From: Cognatundibacterium oligocarboniphilum
GTDB taxonomy: Bacteria > Pseudomonadota > Gammaproteobacteria > Burkholderiales > Burkholderiaceae_D
Length of the DNA stretch: 64,000 nucleotides
Assembly (NCBI RefSeq): GCF_013377855.1
Contig: NZ_JABXYJ010000001.1
Location: 124,001-188,000 of the forward strand
Direction: 5' to 3'
Positions 29,271-38,367 of the stretch are shown one piece after another (position 1 is the stretch's first letter; each line of letters opens with the position of its first letter). Both the position numbers and the translations under genes were made by a program. The notes below the pieces were generated by a model. The model made no database searches, was not told where the DNA came from, and worked only from the letters and a program-made list of their open reading frames with translations.

Positions 29271-29855
29271 TCAGGCACGACAGCACAACAGTTCCGCGAC
29301 CGCCGGTTTCGATGCGTATATATGCCGTAAAGACAACAGACTCTCGGCCAGCAGCTCCACGCCAGCACCAACCCGCTGCGCTATTGCGGCATCCAACTGC
29401 AAACCTTGCTGTTCGTGCCACTGAACCTGCGCATCGGTTGCATAAACACCCGGCAGTACATGACGTGCCGACAACGATGTCAGTACAGGGCGCAGTGCAT
29501 AATCGAGCGCCAGCATATGCGACTGACTGCCTGCAGTAGCGAGTGGTAATACGATTTTTCCATCCAGACCGTCTTGCGGCAGTATGTCTAAAAATGCTTT
29601 TAACAAGCCGCTATAAGCTGCTTTGTAAATCGGCGTGGCAATCACCAGTGCATCGGCACGCTCAATCAGTAATCTGGCGACATTCAGTTCGGTATCGGAA
29701 AAATCCGCATTCATCAGCGCTTCGGCCGGCAAATCGCGCACATGCAGGCTGACGGTACGCTGGCCGAGCGCATTGAGTTTCTCACCGGCATACTGCAGCA
29801 AACGAGTGGAGCGCGACGGCAAAGACGGGCTACCTGAAAGCAAGAGAATAGTCAT
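29271..29855 (-). CDS. ssuE: NADPH-dependent FMN reductase SsuE
   Basis: Supplies FMNH2 to SsuD. The flavodoxin-like fold begins ILLLSGSPSLPSRSTRLL. The frame is open to 29981, but the ATG at 29855 has a GAAGGA ribosome site and gives the standard start (194 residues). It lies between sbp and ssuA on the same strand, 31 bases after sbp. Confidence 0.94.
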   Translation of the reverse strand: MTILLLSGSPSLPSRSTRLLQYAGEKLNALGQRTVSLHVRDLPAEALMNADFSDTELNVARLLIERADALVIATPIYKAAYSGLLKAFLDILPQDGLDGKIVLPLATAGSQSHMLALDYALRPVLTSLSARHVLPGVYATDAQVQWHEQQGLQLDAAIAQRVGAGVELLAESLLSLRHIYASKPAVAELLCCRA

Positions 29856-29886
29856 AGTGATTCCTTCAATGCGCTGTTGAATATTA

Positions 29887-30894
29887 TTATTTTTTATTCG
29901 GCTGATAAATCTGATCAAATACACCGCCATCGGCAAAATGGGTTTTCTGGGCGTCAGTCCAGCCGCCGAAGGTGTCATCAATATTGAATAGCTTGATTTG
30001 CGAGAATTGCGCTGCGTATTTTTTCGCTGCCTTTTCGCTGATAGGACGATAGAAATTTTTACCGATGATATCCTGCGCCTCGTCGGTGTAGAGATAATTC
30101 AGATACGCCTCTGCCACTTTGCGTGTGCCACGTTTATCCACCACTTTATCGACTACGGACAATGGCGGTTCAGCCAGAATGCTGACGGATGGCGTGATGA
30201 TTTCAAATTTATCCGCACCGAATTCTTTGAGTCCCAGATAGGCTTCGTTTTCCCACGACAACAGTACGTCGCCGATACCGCGCTCGGTAAATGTCACCGT
30301 TGAACCGCGCGCACCGGAATCGAGTACCGGCACATTTTTAAACAGTTTGTGCACATATTCTTTTGCCGACGCATCGCTGCCGCCCGGCAATTTCAATGCG
30401 TAGCCATAGGCTGCCAGATACGACCAGCGCGCACCACCGGAAGTTTTCGGATTGGCAGTAATCACAGACACACCGGGTTTGATCAGATCTGCCCAGTCTT
30501 TAATCCCTTTAGGATTGCCTTTGCGCACCAGAAAAACAATCGTGGAGGTATATGGCGAAGCATTGTGTGTCAGACGTTTTTGCCAGGCTTTTGAAAGTAA
30601 GCCGGCATTCGCAATCGCATCAATGTCATACGCCAGCGCCAGCGTGACCACATCAGCATCCAGGCCATCAATCACTGAGCGTGCCTGTTTGCCGGAACCA
30701 CCATGCGACTGCTTAATCGTGACCTTGTCGCCGGTTTTTGCCTGCCATTGCTTTGCAAACGCACGATTCACATCCTGATACAGTTCACGCGTCGGATCAT
30801 AAGAAACATTGAGCAGCGTGATATCCGCAGCTTGTACAACAGCATGAAATACACCGGTCAGCACTGCAAAGAGCAGGATTTTTTTTGCTTTCAT
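29887..30894 (-). CDS. sbp: Sulfate-binding protein Sbp
   Basis: Periplasmic sulfate/thiosulfate-binding protein, 335 residues. A signal peptide (1-22, ending VQA) is followed by the family start [16 protein letters not shown] and by [18 protein letters not shown], a sulfate-site segment. It is the first gene of the island; the cognate CysTWA genes lie downstream beyond the ssu block. It is preceded by an AT-rich region with a perfect inverted repeat. Confidence 0.96.
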   Translation of the reverse strand: MKAKKILLFAVLTGVFHAVVQAADITLLNVSYDPTRELYQDVNRAFAKQWQAKTGDKVTIKQSHGGSGKQARSVIDGLDADVVTLALAYDIDAIANAGLLSKAWQKRLTHNASPYTSTIVFLVRKGNPKGIKDWADLIKPGVSVITANPKTSGGARWSYLAAYGYALKLPGGSDASAKEYVHKLFKNVPVLDSGARGSTVTFTERGIGDVLLSWENEAYLGLKEFGADKFEIITPSVSILAEPPLSVVDKVVDKRGTRKVAEAYLNYLYTDEAQDIIGKNFYRPISEKAAKKYAAQFSQIKLFNIDDTFGGWTDAQKTHFADGGVFDQIYQPNKK

Positions 30895-30941
30895 CTGGAA
30901 TTCTCAGAGTCTTGTTTTATGAGGATTACAGATTAAGTCGA

Positions 30942-31000
30942 TCCTTTATATTTGAAAACTAATAAATTTTACGATCAATATTCATTTTTCATATAAAGGA
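30942..31000. promoter_or_regulatory. Inverted repeat upstream of sbp (candidate CysB control region)
   Basis: Perfect 10-base arms TCCTTTATAT (30942-30951) and ATATAAAGGA (30991-31000) enclose 39 very AT-rich bases, 48-106 bases before the sbp start. CysB protects AT-rich regions upstream of sulfur promoters, and the spacing suits a tetramer contacting two half sites. The link to CysB is inference. The glutathione peroxidase gene diverges on the other side. Confidence 0.5.
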
Positions 31001-31073
31001 GACTACGGATCGCCTGCTCTGCAGTTTTTCTGCAGCTGGGATACTATGTATTCCTTTCTTGAAGGAGCCTGCC

Positions 31074-31652
31074 ATGCTGCTACGTTCTGTCTTTATTTCT
31101 GCCATGTTTGCTGCCGTTTCTGTATTGTGCAGCGTGCCTGCTTTTGCAGAGTCACCGGAAGCCTGCCCCGCAATCCTGAATCACCAGTTCAACCGTCTGC
31201 AGGATGATGCGCCGCAAAATCTCTGCCAGTACAAAGGCAAAGTCGCGCTGGTGGTGAATACCGCAAGCTACTGCGGTTTTACCAGTCAGTACGAAGGTCT
31301 GGAAAAAATGTATGCCAAATACAGCAGCAAGGGGCTGGTCGTGCTCGGCTTTCCATCGAATGATTTCGGACAGCAGGAGCCAGGCAGCAGCAAGGAAATT
31401 GCCGATTTCTGCTTCAATACTTACGGTGTGAAATTTCCGATGTTTGCCAAATCTTCAGTGTCAGGCAAAGACATCAATCCGCTGCATGCGGAACTGGTGA
31501 AAGCCACCGGCACCACGCCGAAATGGAATTTCTACAAATACCTGATCGACCGTAAAGGCAACGTGGTTGCTGCGTATTCCAGCCTCACCACACCGGATAG
31601 TAAAAAGCTGGTGGCCGACGTCGAAAAAGCGCTGGCGGAAAAGGCTGAATAA
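31074..31652 (+). CDS. Exported glutathione peroxidase (Cys type)
   Basis: Reduces hydroperoxides with thiol electrons. 192 residues; the N-terminal 25 form a signal peptide ending PAFA, so the enzyme is probably periplasmic. Catalytic motifs are NTASYCGFTSQY (Cys in place of selenocysteine), GFPSNDFGQQEPG (Gln) and KWNFYKYLIDRKG (Trp). The ATG at 31074 has an AAGGAG ribosome site 6 bases upstream. It lies between the sulfur island and the lipid operon; peroxidised lipids are plausible substrates. Confidence 0.9.
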   Translation: MLLRSVFISAMFAAVSVLCSVPAFAESPEACPAILNHQFNRLQDDAPQNLCQYKGKVALVVNTASYCGFTSQYEGLEKMYAKYSSKGLVVLGFPSNDFGQQEPGSSKEIADFCFNTYGVKFPMFAKSSVSGKDINPLHAELVKATGTTPKWNFYKYLIDRKGNVVAAYSSLTTPDSKKLVADVEKALAEKAE

Positions 31653-31685
31653 GGACGGAATCAATGCGTCCACTACCTGAAAGTA

Positions 31686-31718
31686 GCTGGAAACCCTGAT
31701 CTGAATTGGGTTTCCAGC
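31686..31718. terminator. Perfect hairpin at the gpx/tetR convergent junction
   Basis: Arms GCTGGAAACCC and GGGTTTCCAGC (11 bp, no mismatch) with an 11-base loop, between two converging genes. No T tract follows, so intrinsic termination is uncertain; it could act by blocking readthrough or protecting 3' ends. Confidence 0.55.
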
Positions 31719-31749
31719 CTGTGACCATTCCGGCATCTGCATGAAAAAT

Positions 31750-32373
31750 TTATGCCGGGATGGGATTTGGTGCCGATAAAAAACCGCCCATGGTCGCATG
31801 CACCATCGCATCGACAATCTGCTCATGACTGAGTCGCTGATCTCTCAATAAAAATTCCATGGTGGGATCACAGGCTCGTGAATACAGCGTGTAGACCACC
31901 ACATCATCCGGCACCGATGCCGTCAGCGCCCCCTGCTCACGTGCTTTTGCCACCAGCGCATAAAACCGTTTATTGACACGCAAGGCCACCATCACATAGT
32001 CCAGGTTCAGCATCAGACTGCGCTGCAAAGTCCGGCTGGTCGACGGCAGATGCGGCACGCCGCCTTGCAAGCGCAAGCGTAACGACCAGATCAGGATATG
32101 CCGGATCTGGTCAATCGCGGGCATGTCTTGCGACAGCGTGTCCAGCTCTTCCTCGGTCGCCTTCAGCAAACGCGTCAATGCAGCGGCGGCCAGCTTGTCC
32201 TTGGACGAAAAATGCTTGTACAGGCTGCCTTTTGCAATACCGACAGCATCCGCCACATCATCCATGGTCATCAGGTCATAGCCTTTCTCGGACAGAAGGT
32301 GATTGACGGCATCGATGATCGCTTCTTCACGGGCATCAAACTGTTGCTTCTTGAAGGGGATTTTAAATTTCAT
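31750..32373 (-). CDS. TetR family transcriptional regulator
   Basis: 207 residues from the ATG at 32373. The N-terminal helix-turn-helix is typical (AIIDAVNHLLSEKGYDLMTM, then VADAVGIAKGSLYKHFSSKD), and the C-terminal domain is unique to its subgroup. It diverges from the seven-gene lipid operon starting at 32639, with a candidate operator between them, so it probably represses that operon and itself. Its ligand, perhaps a fatty acid or lipid oxidation product, is not known. Confidence 0.88.
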   Translation of the reverse strand: MKFKIPFKKQQFDAREEAIIDAVNHLLSEKGYDLMTMDDVADAVGIAKGSLYKHFSSKDKLAAAALTRLLKATEEELDTLSQDMPAIDQIRHILIWSLRLRLQGGVPHLPSTSRTLQRSLMLNLDYVMVALRVNKRFYALVAKAREQGALTASVPDDVVVYTLYSRACDPTMEFLLRDQRLSHEQIVDAMVHATMGGFLSAPNPIPA

Positions 32374-32414
32374 GATCTTTTTCTGTACAAAATCAGACTT
32401 TGTAGTATATTTCA

Positions 32415-32428
32415 TGACTGATAAGTCA
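32415..32428. promoter_or_regulatory. Candidate TetR operator (TGACTGATAAGTCA)
   Basis: Palindrome TGACT-GATA-AGTCA, 42 bases upstream of the tetR start, in the divergent tetR/oxidoreductase region. TetR-type sites are often short dyads of this size. No second copy was noticed. Assignment is inference. Confidence 0.45.
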
Positions 32429-32638
32429 CAAAATATATTTATTGGTCATTTTTTTTGTGAGGACGGCAATGTACGGGAAGCAATCGCCAGTGAATCCAAA
32501 TGCTGTCCGCCCGCGTATACACCAGAGACATCGCGGCAGTTCAGCATATTTAGGGGCATATCATGCTGTACCCATAATCCTGCGGCGCTGTGAAAACTGT
32601 TTCTGGCATCCACACTTAACCCTGATGAATCAACAATC

Positions 32639-33928
32639 ATGAAAATTGCGGTGATCGGTTCCGGCATCTCCGGTCTCTCCTGTGCTTACGAACTGTCGCG
32701 CGCCCGGCACGAAGTCACGCTGTTTGAGGCTGGCAGTTATTTCGGCGGACATACGCATACGGTGGATGTCACGCTGGAAGGACAAACTTACGGTGTCGAT
32801 ACCGGTTTTCTGGTGTTCAATCACAAAACCTATCCGAACCTGGTCAGGCTGTTTCAGGATCTGCAGATTGACACCGTTGCGACAGACATGTCGTTTTCCG
32901 TCAAAATGCCCGTCGCGGGGCGAACCCTGGAATGGGCTGGCGCCAATCTCGATACGGTCTTTACACAGCGGCGTAATCTGTTCAATCCGCGCTTTTTACG
33001 CATGTTGCGGGACATCCTGCGGTTCAATCAGCAAACCACCGCGCTGGCCCATGCGGAAACAGCGCAGGACTTTCACACCCCACTCGGTATTTTCCTGCAA
33101 CAGCACCGCTACGGCGAAGAATTCATCCACTGGTATTTACTACCGATGGCCGCCTGCATCTGGTCTTGTCCGACGCAGACCATGCTGGCATTTCCCTTGT
33201 CGTCATTTGTGCGTTTCTGTCATAACCACGGTTTACTGCAAATCAACAACCGCCCGCAATGGCACACCGTCAAGGGCGGCGCAAAACACTATGTTGAAAA
33301 ACTGCTGCCATACATTACCCACACTTTCTTAAACACTCCTGTCAGCGCCGTGCACAGCAACCCCACAGGGCGGGTCAGTGTCAGCTCCGCAAGAGGTACG
33401 GAAGAATTTGACCATGTCGTCATGGCCACGCACAGTGATCAAACGCTGAAGATGCTGAGCGATATCACCGCCTCGGAACGAGAAATTCTGACAGCCATCA
33501 ACTACCAGCCTAACCGTGCAGTATTGCACACTGATTCCAGCTTCCTTCCCGATAAACCTAAGGCCTGGTCCGCATGGAATTACCAGAGCGCCGATGGCAA
33601 AGAGCCACGAGTCTGCGTACATTATCTGATCAATCAGTTGCAGCCCCTGCCATTTAAGACGCCCGTTATCGTCAGTCTGAATCCCATCGATGAACCGGCT
33701 ACTGAAAAGATCATTGCCAGTTTTGACTATGCCCATCCTGTGTTTGACACCGCGGCAGTCAAAGCACAAACCATGTTGCATCAGATTCAGGGGAAGCGTC
33801 ATATCTGGTTTGCCGGGGCATGGACTGGATATGGCTTCCATGAAGATGGTCTGAAATCCGGTCTGCAAGCCGCCCACGGCATCATCGCCAGCACGGCACT
33901 GACTGAGCCCGCTGTTCTTGCCGCATAA
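32639..33928 (+). CDS. FAD/NAD(P)-dependent amine-oxidase-like oxidoreductase
   Basis: 429-residue flavoprotein. The N-terminus IAVIGSGISGLSCAYELSRA is a dinucleotide-binding motif (GxGxxG), followed by the FAD-contacting segment FGGHTHTVDV, and the C-terminus WFAGAWTGYGFHEDGLKSG closes the FAD site. This subgroup is regularly paired with DUF1365 and CFA-like genes, as here, and probably acts on membrane fatty acid chains. First gene of the operon; it is close to DUF1365. Confidence 0.87.
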   Translation: MKIAVIGSGISGLSCAYELSRARHEVTLFEAGSYFGGHTHTVDVTLEGQTYGVDTGFLVFNHKTYPNLVRLFQDLQIDTVATDMSFSVKMPVAGRTLEWAGANLDTVFTQRRNLFNPRFLRMLRDILRFNQQTTALAHAETAQDFHTPLGIFLQQHRYGEEFIHWYLLPMAACIWSCPTQTMLAFPLSSFVRFCHNHGLLQINNRPQWHTVKGGAKHYVEKLLPYITHTFLNTPVSAVHSNPTGRVSVSSARGTEEFDHVVMATHSDQTLKMLSDITASEREILTAINYQPNRAVLHTDSSFLPDKPKAWSAWNYQSADGKEPRVCVHYLINQLQPLPFKTPVIVSLNPIDEPATEKIIASFDYAHPVFDTAAVKAQTMLHQIQGKRHIWFAGAWTGYGFHEDGLKSGLQAAHGIIASTALTEPAVLAA

Positions 33929-33938
33929 AGCCTGCAAC

Positions 33939-34778
33939 ATGAACCCGATCAATCGGCAACCTGCCACGGAATCGACAGCAAGCCCGACAGCGGCATCAAT
34001 ACAGTTATGTACTGGCGAGGTCATGCACCGCAGAATCCGGCCAGCCAAAAATACTTTCCGCTATGGAGTGTTTTTTATACGGATCCCCATACGCTCGCTG
34101 ATGAACCGGCAACCGGTGGTATCCAGCCGCTTTTTTTCGCATAACCGTTTCAATCTGCTGTCATTTTTTGACAGCGACCATGGCGATGGCCAGCAGACTC
34201 TGACAGCCTGGCTAGACAGATTGTTGCGTAGCGAGGGGATCAATGATGCCTGCGGTGAAATCTGGCTTCAGTGTTTTCCCCGCGTATTGGGCTATGTGTT
34301 TAATCCTGTGTCTTTTTGGTTCTGCCACCGCAACGACGGCAGTCTGCGGGCTATCGTCTGCGAAGTGTGTAATACCTTCGGTGAGAAGCATCTTTATCTA
34401 CTGGAACACGGTGATACGCTGGAAAACGGACAGGAATTATATGCCCGGAAAATTTTCCATGTTTCACCGTTCTGCCAGGTCAGCGGGACTTACCGCTTCC
34501 GCTTTCTGCAGCATCAGCAAACCATCAGCACCAGCACGCACAAACGCCACATCGCCAGAATTGATTACGCGGACGAGCAGGGCATCGTACTAATGACGTC
34601 GATCTCTGGTCTGGAACAGGACATGACAGATCAACGGATATGGCAAGTGATGTTCCGTTATCCGTTGATGACCATCGCCGTTGTCTTCCGCATACATTTT
34701 CAGGCATTACGCCTGTGGCTGAAACGTGTTCCTTTTTTTTCCAAGCCCACTCCACCTTCCCAAGAGGTTAGCCGATGA
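33939..34778 (+). CDS. DUF1365 protein
   Basis: 279 residues from the ATG at 33939 (a TTG at 33918 overlaps the previous gene). The family signature is clear: CTGEVMHRRIRPAKNTFRYG at the N-terminus and FNPVSFWFCHRNDG in the middle. DUF1365 proteins accompany CFA-like methyltransferases in many bacteria; their activity is not established. The stop overlaps the start of the next gene by 4 bases (ATGA). Confidence 0.88.
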   Translation: MNPINRQPATESTASPTAASIQLCTGEVMHRRIRPAKNTFRYGVFFIRIPIRSLMNRQPVVSSRFFSHNRFNLLSFFDSDHGDGQQTLTAWLDRLLRSEGINDACGEIWLQCFPRVLGYVFNPVSFWFCHRNDGSLRAIVCEVCNTFGEKHLYLLEHGDTLENGQELYARKIFHVSPFCQVSGTYRFRFLQHQQTISTSTHKRHIARIDYADEQGIVLMTSISGLEQDMTDQRIWQVMFRYPLMTIAVVFRIHFQALRLWLKRVPFFSKPTPPSQEVSR

Positions 34779-36019
34779 GCACTTTCCACCCTACGTTGTC
34801 CACCGATAGCAGTCAGGCCAGGCAACTCGATATCAGGCATTTTCCTGCCGAAGCACGCTTTGTCATCGGTCTGCTGCATAAGCTGGAACATGGCAGTCTG
34901 ACGATACATTTCCCGGATGGACAGGTCGCGTGTTTTGGCAGGGCGGATGATGGCAATCGGCATGTGGCGCTGAACCTGAGGAACTGGCAGTTATGCCGTG
35001 CCACGCTCAAATCCGGGGACATCGGTTTTGCTGAAAGCTATATTGCCGGTCACTGGACGACAACGCATCTCGCGGGGCTGATTGAACTGATTACCCGCAA
35101 CCGGCTTCAACTGGAATCGGTGATCTATGGAACATGGTGGGGCAATCTCCTGTACCGCATCAAACATCTGCTGAACCGTAATTCCAGATCTGGCAGTAAA
35201 AAAAATATCCATGCTCACTACGATATCGGCAACGATTTTTACCGCCTGTGGCTGGATCCCTCAATGACATATTCCAGCGCACTTTTTTGCTCAGATCAGG
35301 TCGAAAACCTGCATGAGGCACAGTTAATGAAATATCGCCGGATTCTACAGCAACTCAATTTGCCAGCGGAAGCAAAAGTGCTGGAAATCGGATGTGGCTG
35401 GGGTGGTTTTGCAGAGATGGCCACACGCGATGCACAGGCGCATGTGACGGGATTGACGTTGTCATCCGAACAGCTGCATTTCGCGCGTGACCGGCTGCAG
35501 CGTGCGGGGCTGCAGACGCGCAGCAATTTTCAGATTCAGGATTATCGCGATGCGCATGGCGATTATGATGCGATCGCCTCGATAGAAATGTTCGAGGCTG
35601 TTGGTGAAGAATACTGGCCCGGCTACTTCGCCTGTCTGCAGCGCAATCTGAAGTCCGGCGGCCGCGCCTGCGTACAAAGCATCGTGATTGCAGATGCCTT
35701 GTTCGAACGTTACCGCAAAGGTACCGATTTTATCCAGCAATACATCTTCCCTGGCGGCATGCTTCCGTCAATAGAAAAATTCCATCAGCTTGCCGAAGCA
35801 CATGGTCTGCAGGTTATCGATACTTTTACCTTCGGCCTGGATTACGCACGTACCTTGCTCGAATGGCGCAAAGCATTTATGGAAAAATTACCCGAAATCA
35901 GTGCTCAGGGATTTGACGAAGAATTTTTACGCACCTGGGAATTTTATCTCGCGTACTGCGAAGCCGGGTTCCGTGCCGCTAATATCGACGTGGCGCAATT
36001 CACACTGGTCAAAAAATGA
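34775..36019 (+). CDS. Cyclopropane-fatty-acid synthase-like SAM methyltransferase
   Basis: 414 residues. The SAM site is VLEIGCGWGGFAEMA (about 205-219), preceded by the CFA-family block HYDIGNDFYRLWLDPSMTYS and followed by IASIEMFEAVGEEYWPGYF. Family members methylate the double bond of phospholipid acyl chains to form a cyclopropane or, in the UfaM-type relatives, a methyl-branched chain. Context with a flavin oxidoreductase and DUF1365 favours the second type; this is inference. Confidence 0.88.
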   Translation: MSTFHPTLSTDSSQARQLDIRHFPAEARFVIGLLHKLEHGSLTIHFPDGQVACFGRADDGNRHVALNLRNWQLCRATLKSGDIGFAESYIAGHWTTTHLAGLIELITRNRLQLESVIYGTWWGNLLYRIKHLLNRNSRSGSKKNIHAHYDIGNDFYRLWLDPSMTYSSALFCSDQVENLHEAQLMKYRRILQQLNLPAEAKVLEIGCGWGGFAEMATRDAQAHVTGLTLSSEQLHFARDRLQRAGLQTRSNFQIQDYRDAHGDYDAIASIEMFEAVGEEYWPGYFACLQRNLKSGGRACVQSIVIADALFERYRKGTDFIQQYIFPGGMLPSIEKFHQLAEAHGLQVIDTFTFGLDYARTLLEWRKAFMEKLPEISAQGFDEEFLRTWEFYLAYCEAGFRAANIDVAQFTLVKK

Positions 36020-36597
36020 AATCACGAGTCTCAGGCCCTATCCGGCGTATCGCATTAGCAGTTGCCGTGCTGCTCTGTCTGGATGGTGCATTCGCCGGCA
36101 ATGCACCGTCACCGGTAAGGGAAGAAATTCCGCAAGCCGTGCTGCGGGGCTCGGGCACCTATCGCTGGTTTGGTATGGTGATTTATGGCGCCGTTCTGTG
36201 GACCCTGCCGGATAGTGGAAGTGATTTCAACCACCCTTTTGCACTCGAACTCACGTATGCACGTGACCTGCAAGGCAGAAAAATTGCCGAAGCGAGCATA
36301 GAGGAAATCCGCAAACTGAAACTGGGAACAGCGGCAAAACAGGAGCGATGGCTGACGCAAATGAAAGCGATTTTTCCGGATGTCAAGGAAGGCAGCCGGA
36401 TTACCGGCGTTCATATCCCGGGTGAAGCAATACGCTTTTATCTGAACGACAAATTTCTCGGCGAAATACGGGATCCGGAGTTTGCGCGCTCTTTCTTTTC
36501 CATCTGGCTGGATGAAAACACATCGGCACCGGATCTGCGCAACAAGCTGATTGGCAAAACATCCTTCCTGACTTCTTCTCTGCGGACGGTATCATGA
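36016..36597 (+). CDS. Chalcone-isomerase-like exported protein
   Basis: 193 residues with a signal peptide (1-27, ending AFA) and the bacterial chalcone_3 fold signature: RGSGTYRWFGMVIYGAVLW and RDLQGRKIAEASIEEIRKL. Bacterial members are not known to act on flavonoids; related folds bind fatty acids. It overlaps the upstream and downstream genes by 4 bases, so it is tightly coupled in the operon. Confidence 0.83.
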   Translation: MKSRVSGPIRRIALAVAVLLCLDGAFAGNAPSPVREEIPQAVLRGSGTYRWFGMVIYGAVLWTLPDSGSDFNHPFALELTYARDLQGRKIAEASIEEIRKLKLGTAAKQERWLTQMKAIFPDVKEGSRITGVHIPGEAIRFYLNDKFLGEIRDPEFARSFFSIWLDENTSAPDLRNKLIGKTSFLTSSLRTVS

Positions 36598-37154
36598 AAC
36601 TACTGCCTGTTTTCAAAAAGACGATGATGCTGATCATCTGTCTGCTAATGGCTTCCTGCGCCAGTACGGATGACCCGGCGTTATATGCTCATGAAATGCC
36701 TCGGCTCGATTTACAGCGCTACTTCAACGGCACGCTGGACGCCTGGGGTATGTTTCAGGACCGTTCCGGCAAAATCGTCAAGCGCTTCACCGTTGTCATT
36801 CAGTGTCAATGGAACGGCGATGTCGGTACACTGGATGAAAATTTTACCTATGCCGATGGCAGTAAACAAAAGCGCATCTGGACATTGACCAAAGTGGCGC
36901 CGGACCATTTTACCGGCAAGGCCGGCGACGTTATCGGTGAGGCGCAGGGTATCGTCTCGGGCAATACCCTGCACTGGAAATACGTACTCGCCTTACCGGT
37001 TGACGATAGCGTGTATCACGTTGATTTTGATGACGTCATGGTACTGATGAACGGTAAAGTGATGCTGAACCGGGCGATCATGCGCAAATTTGGCGTTGAA
37101 CTTGGCAGCGTGACCCTGTCGTTCGCCAGACGCAGCGAGCAGGCGGGTGAATAG
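36594..37154 (+). CDS. DUF3833 lipoprotein
   Basis: 186 residues with a lipoprotein signal peptide (lipobox MASC, about residue 22). The family signature RYFNGTLDAWGMFQDRSGKI and FTGKAGDVIGEAQGIVSGN is present; the fold is probably lipocalin-like. DUF3833 genes recur in this lipid cluster in other proteobacteria. A role in carrying modified lipids across the periplasm is inference. Confidence 0.83.
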   Translation: MKLLPVFKKTMMLIICLLMASCASTDDPALYAHEMPRLDLQRYFNGTLDAWGMFQDRSGKIVKRFTVVIQCQWNGDVGTLDENFTYADGSKQKRIWTLTKVAPDHFTGKAGDVIGEAQGIVSGNTLHWKYVLALPVDDSVYHVDFDDVMVLMNGKVMLNRAIMRKFGVELGSVTLSFARRSEQAGE

Positions 37155-37155
37155 C

Positions 37156-37923
37156 ATGAATCCGCAAATTCGCGACTGGCATGGAAAGCGCATCTGGATT
37201 ATCGGCGCATCGACAGGCATCGGTGCTGAAGTTGCACGACAATTACTGGAGCAAGGAGCGCTCGTCGCATTGTCCGCCCGCAATCAACAGCAACTGTCTC
37301 AGATCGCACAATCCTACCCACATGCACTCACGCTGCCGCTGGACATCACCGATCACCCCAGTGTGCAAGCCGCACACGACCAGCTATTACAACACTGGGG
37401 ACAGTTTGACCTGGTTCTGGTGGTTGCCGGAACCTATAATGCGATGCGTGCCACCAGTTTTAATCTGGCCGATGCCAATCATGTGCTGGATGTCAACGTA
37501 CGCGGTGTGTATCAATGTCTGGCTGTGATTCTGCCAACTTTGCTGAGGCAAGGTGCGGGCGGGATTGGGATCGTCGGCTCGGTTGCCGGTTTTTCTGGCT
37601 TGCCAGAGGCACTGGCATACGGCCCGAGTAAAGCCGCTGTCGTCAATCTGTGCGAATCACTGTACTTAGATCTTCGTCCGCGAAATATTGCGGTGTATAT
37701 GATTAATCCCGGTTTTGTCGCCACGCCGATGACAGCAAATAATGATTTCAGGATGCCCGCTCTGATGACGGCAGCGGCTGCCGCACAGGTATTGATCAAG
37801 GGTATGGAGCAGGGACAGTTTCATATCCACTTCCCTAAACGGTTTACCAATTGGCTGCGACTGGCACGCCTTCTGCCGTATCGCAGTTATTTTTACCTGG
37901 TACATAAAATCACAGGACTATAA
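37156..37923 (+). CDS. Short-chain dehydrogenase/reductase
   Basis: 255 residues from the ATG at 37156, one base after the previous stop codon. The cofactor motif is IIGASTGIGAEVA, and the active-site segment is GSVAGFSGLPEALAYGPSKAA with catalytic Ser, Tyr and Lys. The substrate is unknown, but position implies an acyl chain or aldehyde in the same pathway. Confidence 0.88.
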   Translation: MNPQIRDWHGKRIWIIGASTGIGAEVARQLLEQGALVALSARNQQQLSQIAQSYPHALTLPLDITDHPSVQAAHDQLLQHWGQFDLVLVVAGTYNAMRATSFNLADANHVLDVNVRGVYQCLAVILPTLLRQGAGGIGIVGSVAGFSGLPEALAYGPSKAAVVNLCESLYLDLRPRNIAVYMINPGFVATPMTANNDFRMPALMTAAAAAQVLIKGMEQGQFHIHFPKRFTNWLRLARLLPYRSYFYLVHKITGL

Positions 37924-37926
37924 AGC

Positions 37927-38367
37927 ATGAGCACACTGAATCATCAGGCCAGTCTGGATAAACTGACCAGTTTTTTTGAATCCGTCAGCCTTGCCAGCGT
38001 GGAAAAAATTCATCATGTTTATACCGAGGATGCGTATTTCAAAGACCCGTTCAATGAAGTGCACGGCATTCACCATATCCGGCGTATTTTCGAGCATATG
38101 TTTGTGCAGGTCGGACAACCGCGCTTCGTGATTACCTCAACCGTGCTGCAAGGTGATACGGCGTTTCTGTGCTGGGACTTCCTGTTCACTATGAAACGCT
38201 TTCATTCGGATGAACAATGCATACGCGGCGCAACCCATATCCGTTTTGCGACGGATGGACGGGTCATGATGCATAGGGATTACTGGGATGCCGCCGAGGA
38301 GCTGTATGAAAAATTACCGCTGCTCGGCAGTCTGATGCGCTTCCTGAAACGGACTGCAAACAAGTAG
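37927..38367 (+). CDS. NTF2-like (SnoaL-type) protein, end of lipid operon
   Basis: 146 residues forming a small alpha+beta cone fold typical of NTF2-like proteins: VYTEDAYFKDPFNEVHGIHH near the N-terminus and a C-terminal HRDYWDAAEELYEKLPLLG. It starts 3 bases after the SDR stop. NTF2-like genes regularly close this gene set. Ligand or reaction unknown. Confidence 0.82.
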   Translation: MSTLNHQASLDKLTSFFESVSLASVEKIHHVYTEDAYFKDPFNEVHGIHHIRRIFEHMFVQVGQPRFVITSTVLQGDTAFLCWDFLFTMKRFHSDEQCIRGATHIRFATDGRVMMHRDYWDAAEELYEKLPLLGSLMRFLKRTANK

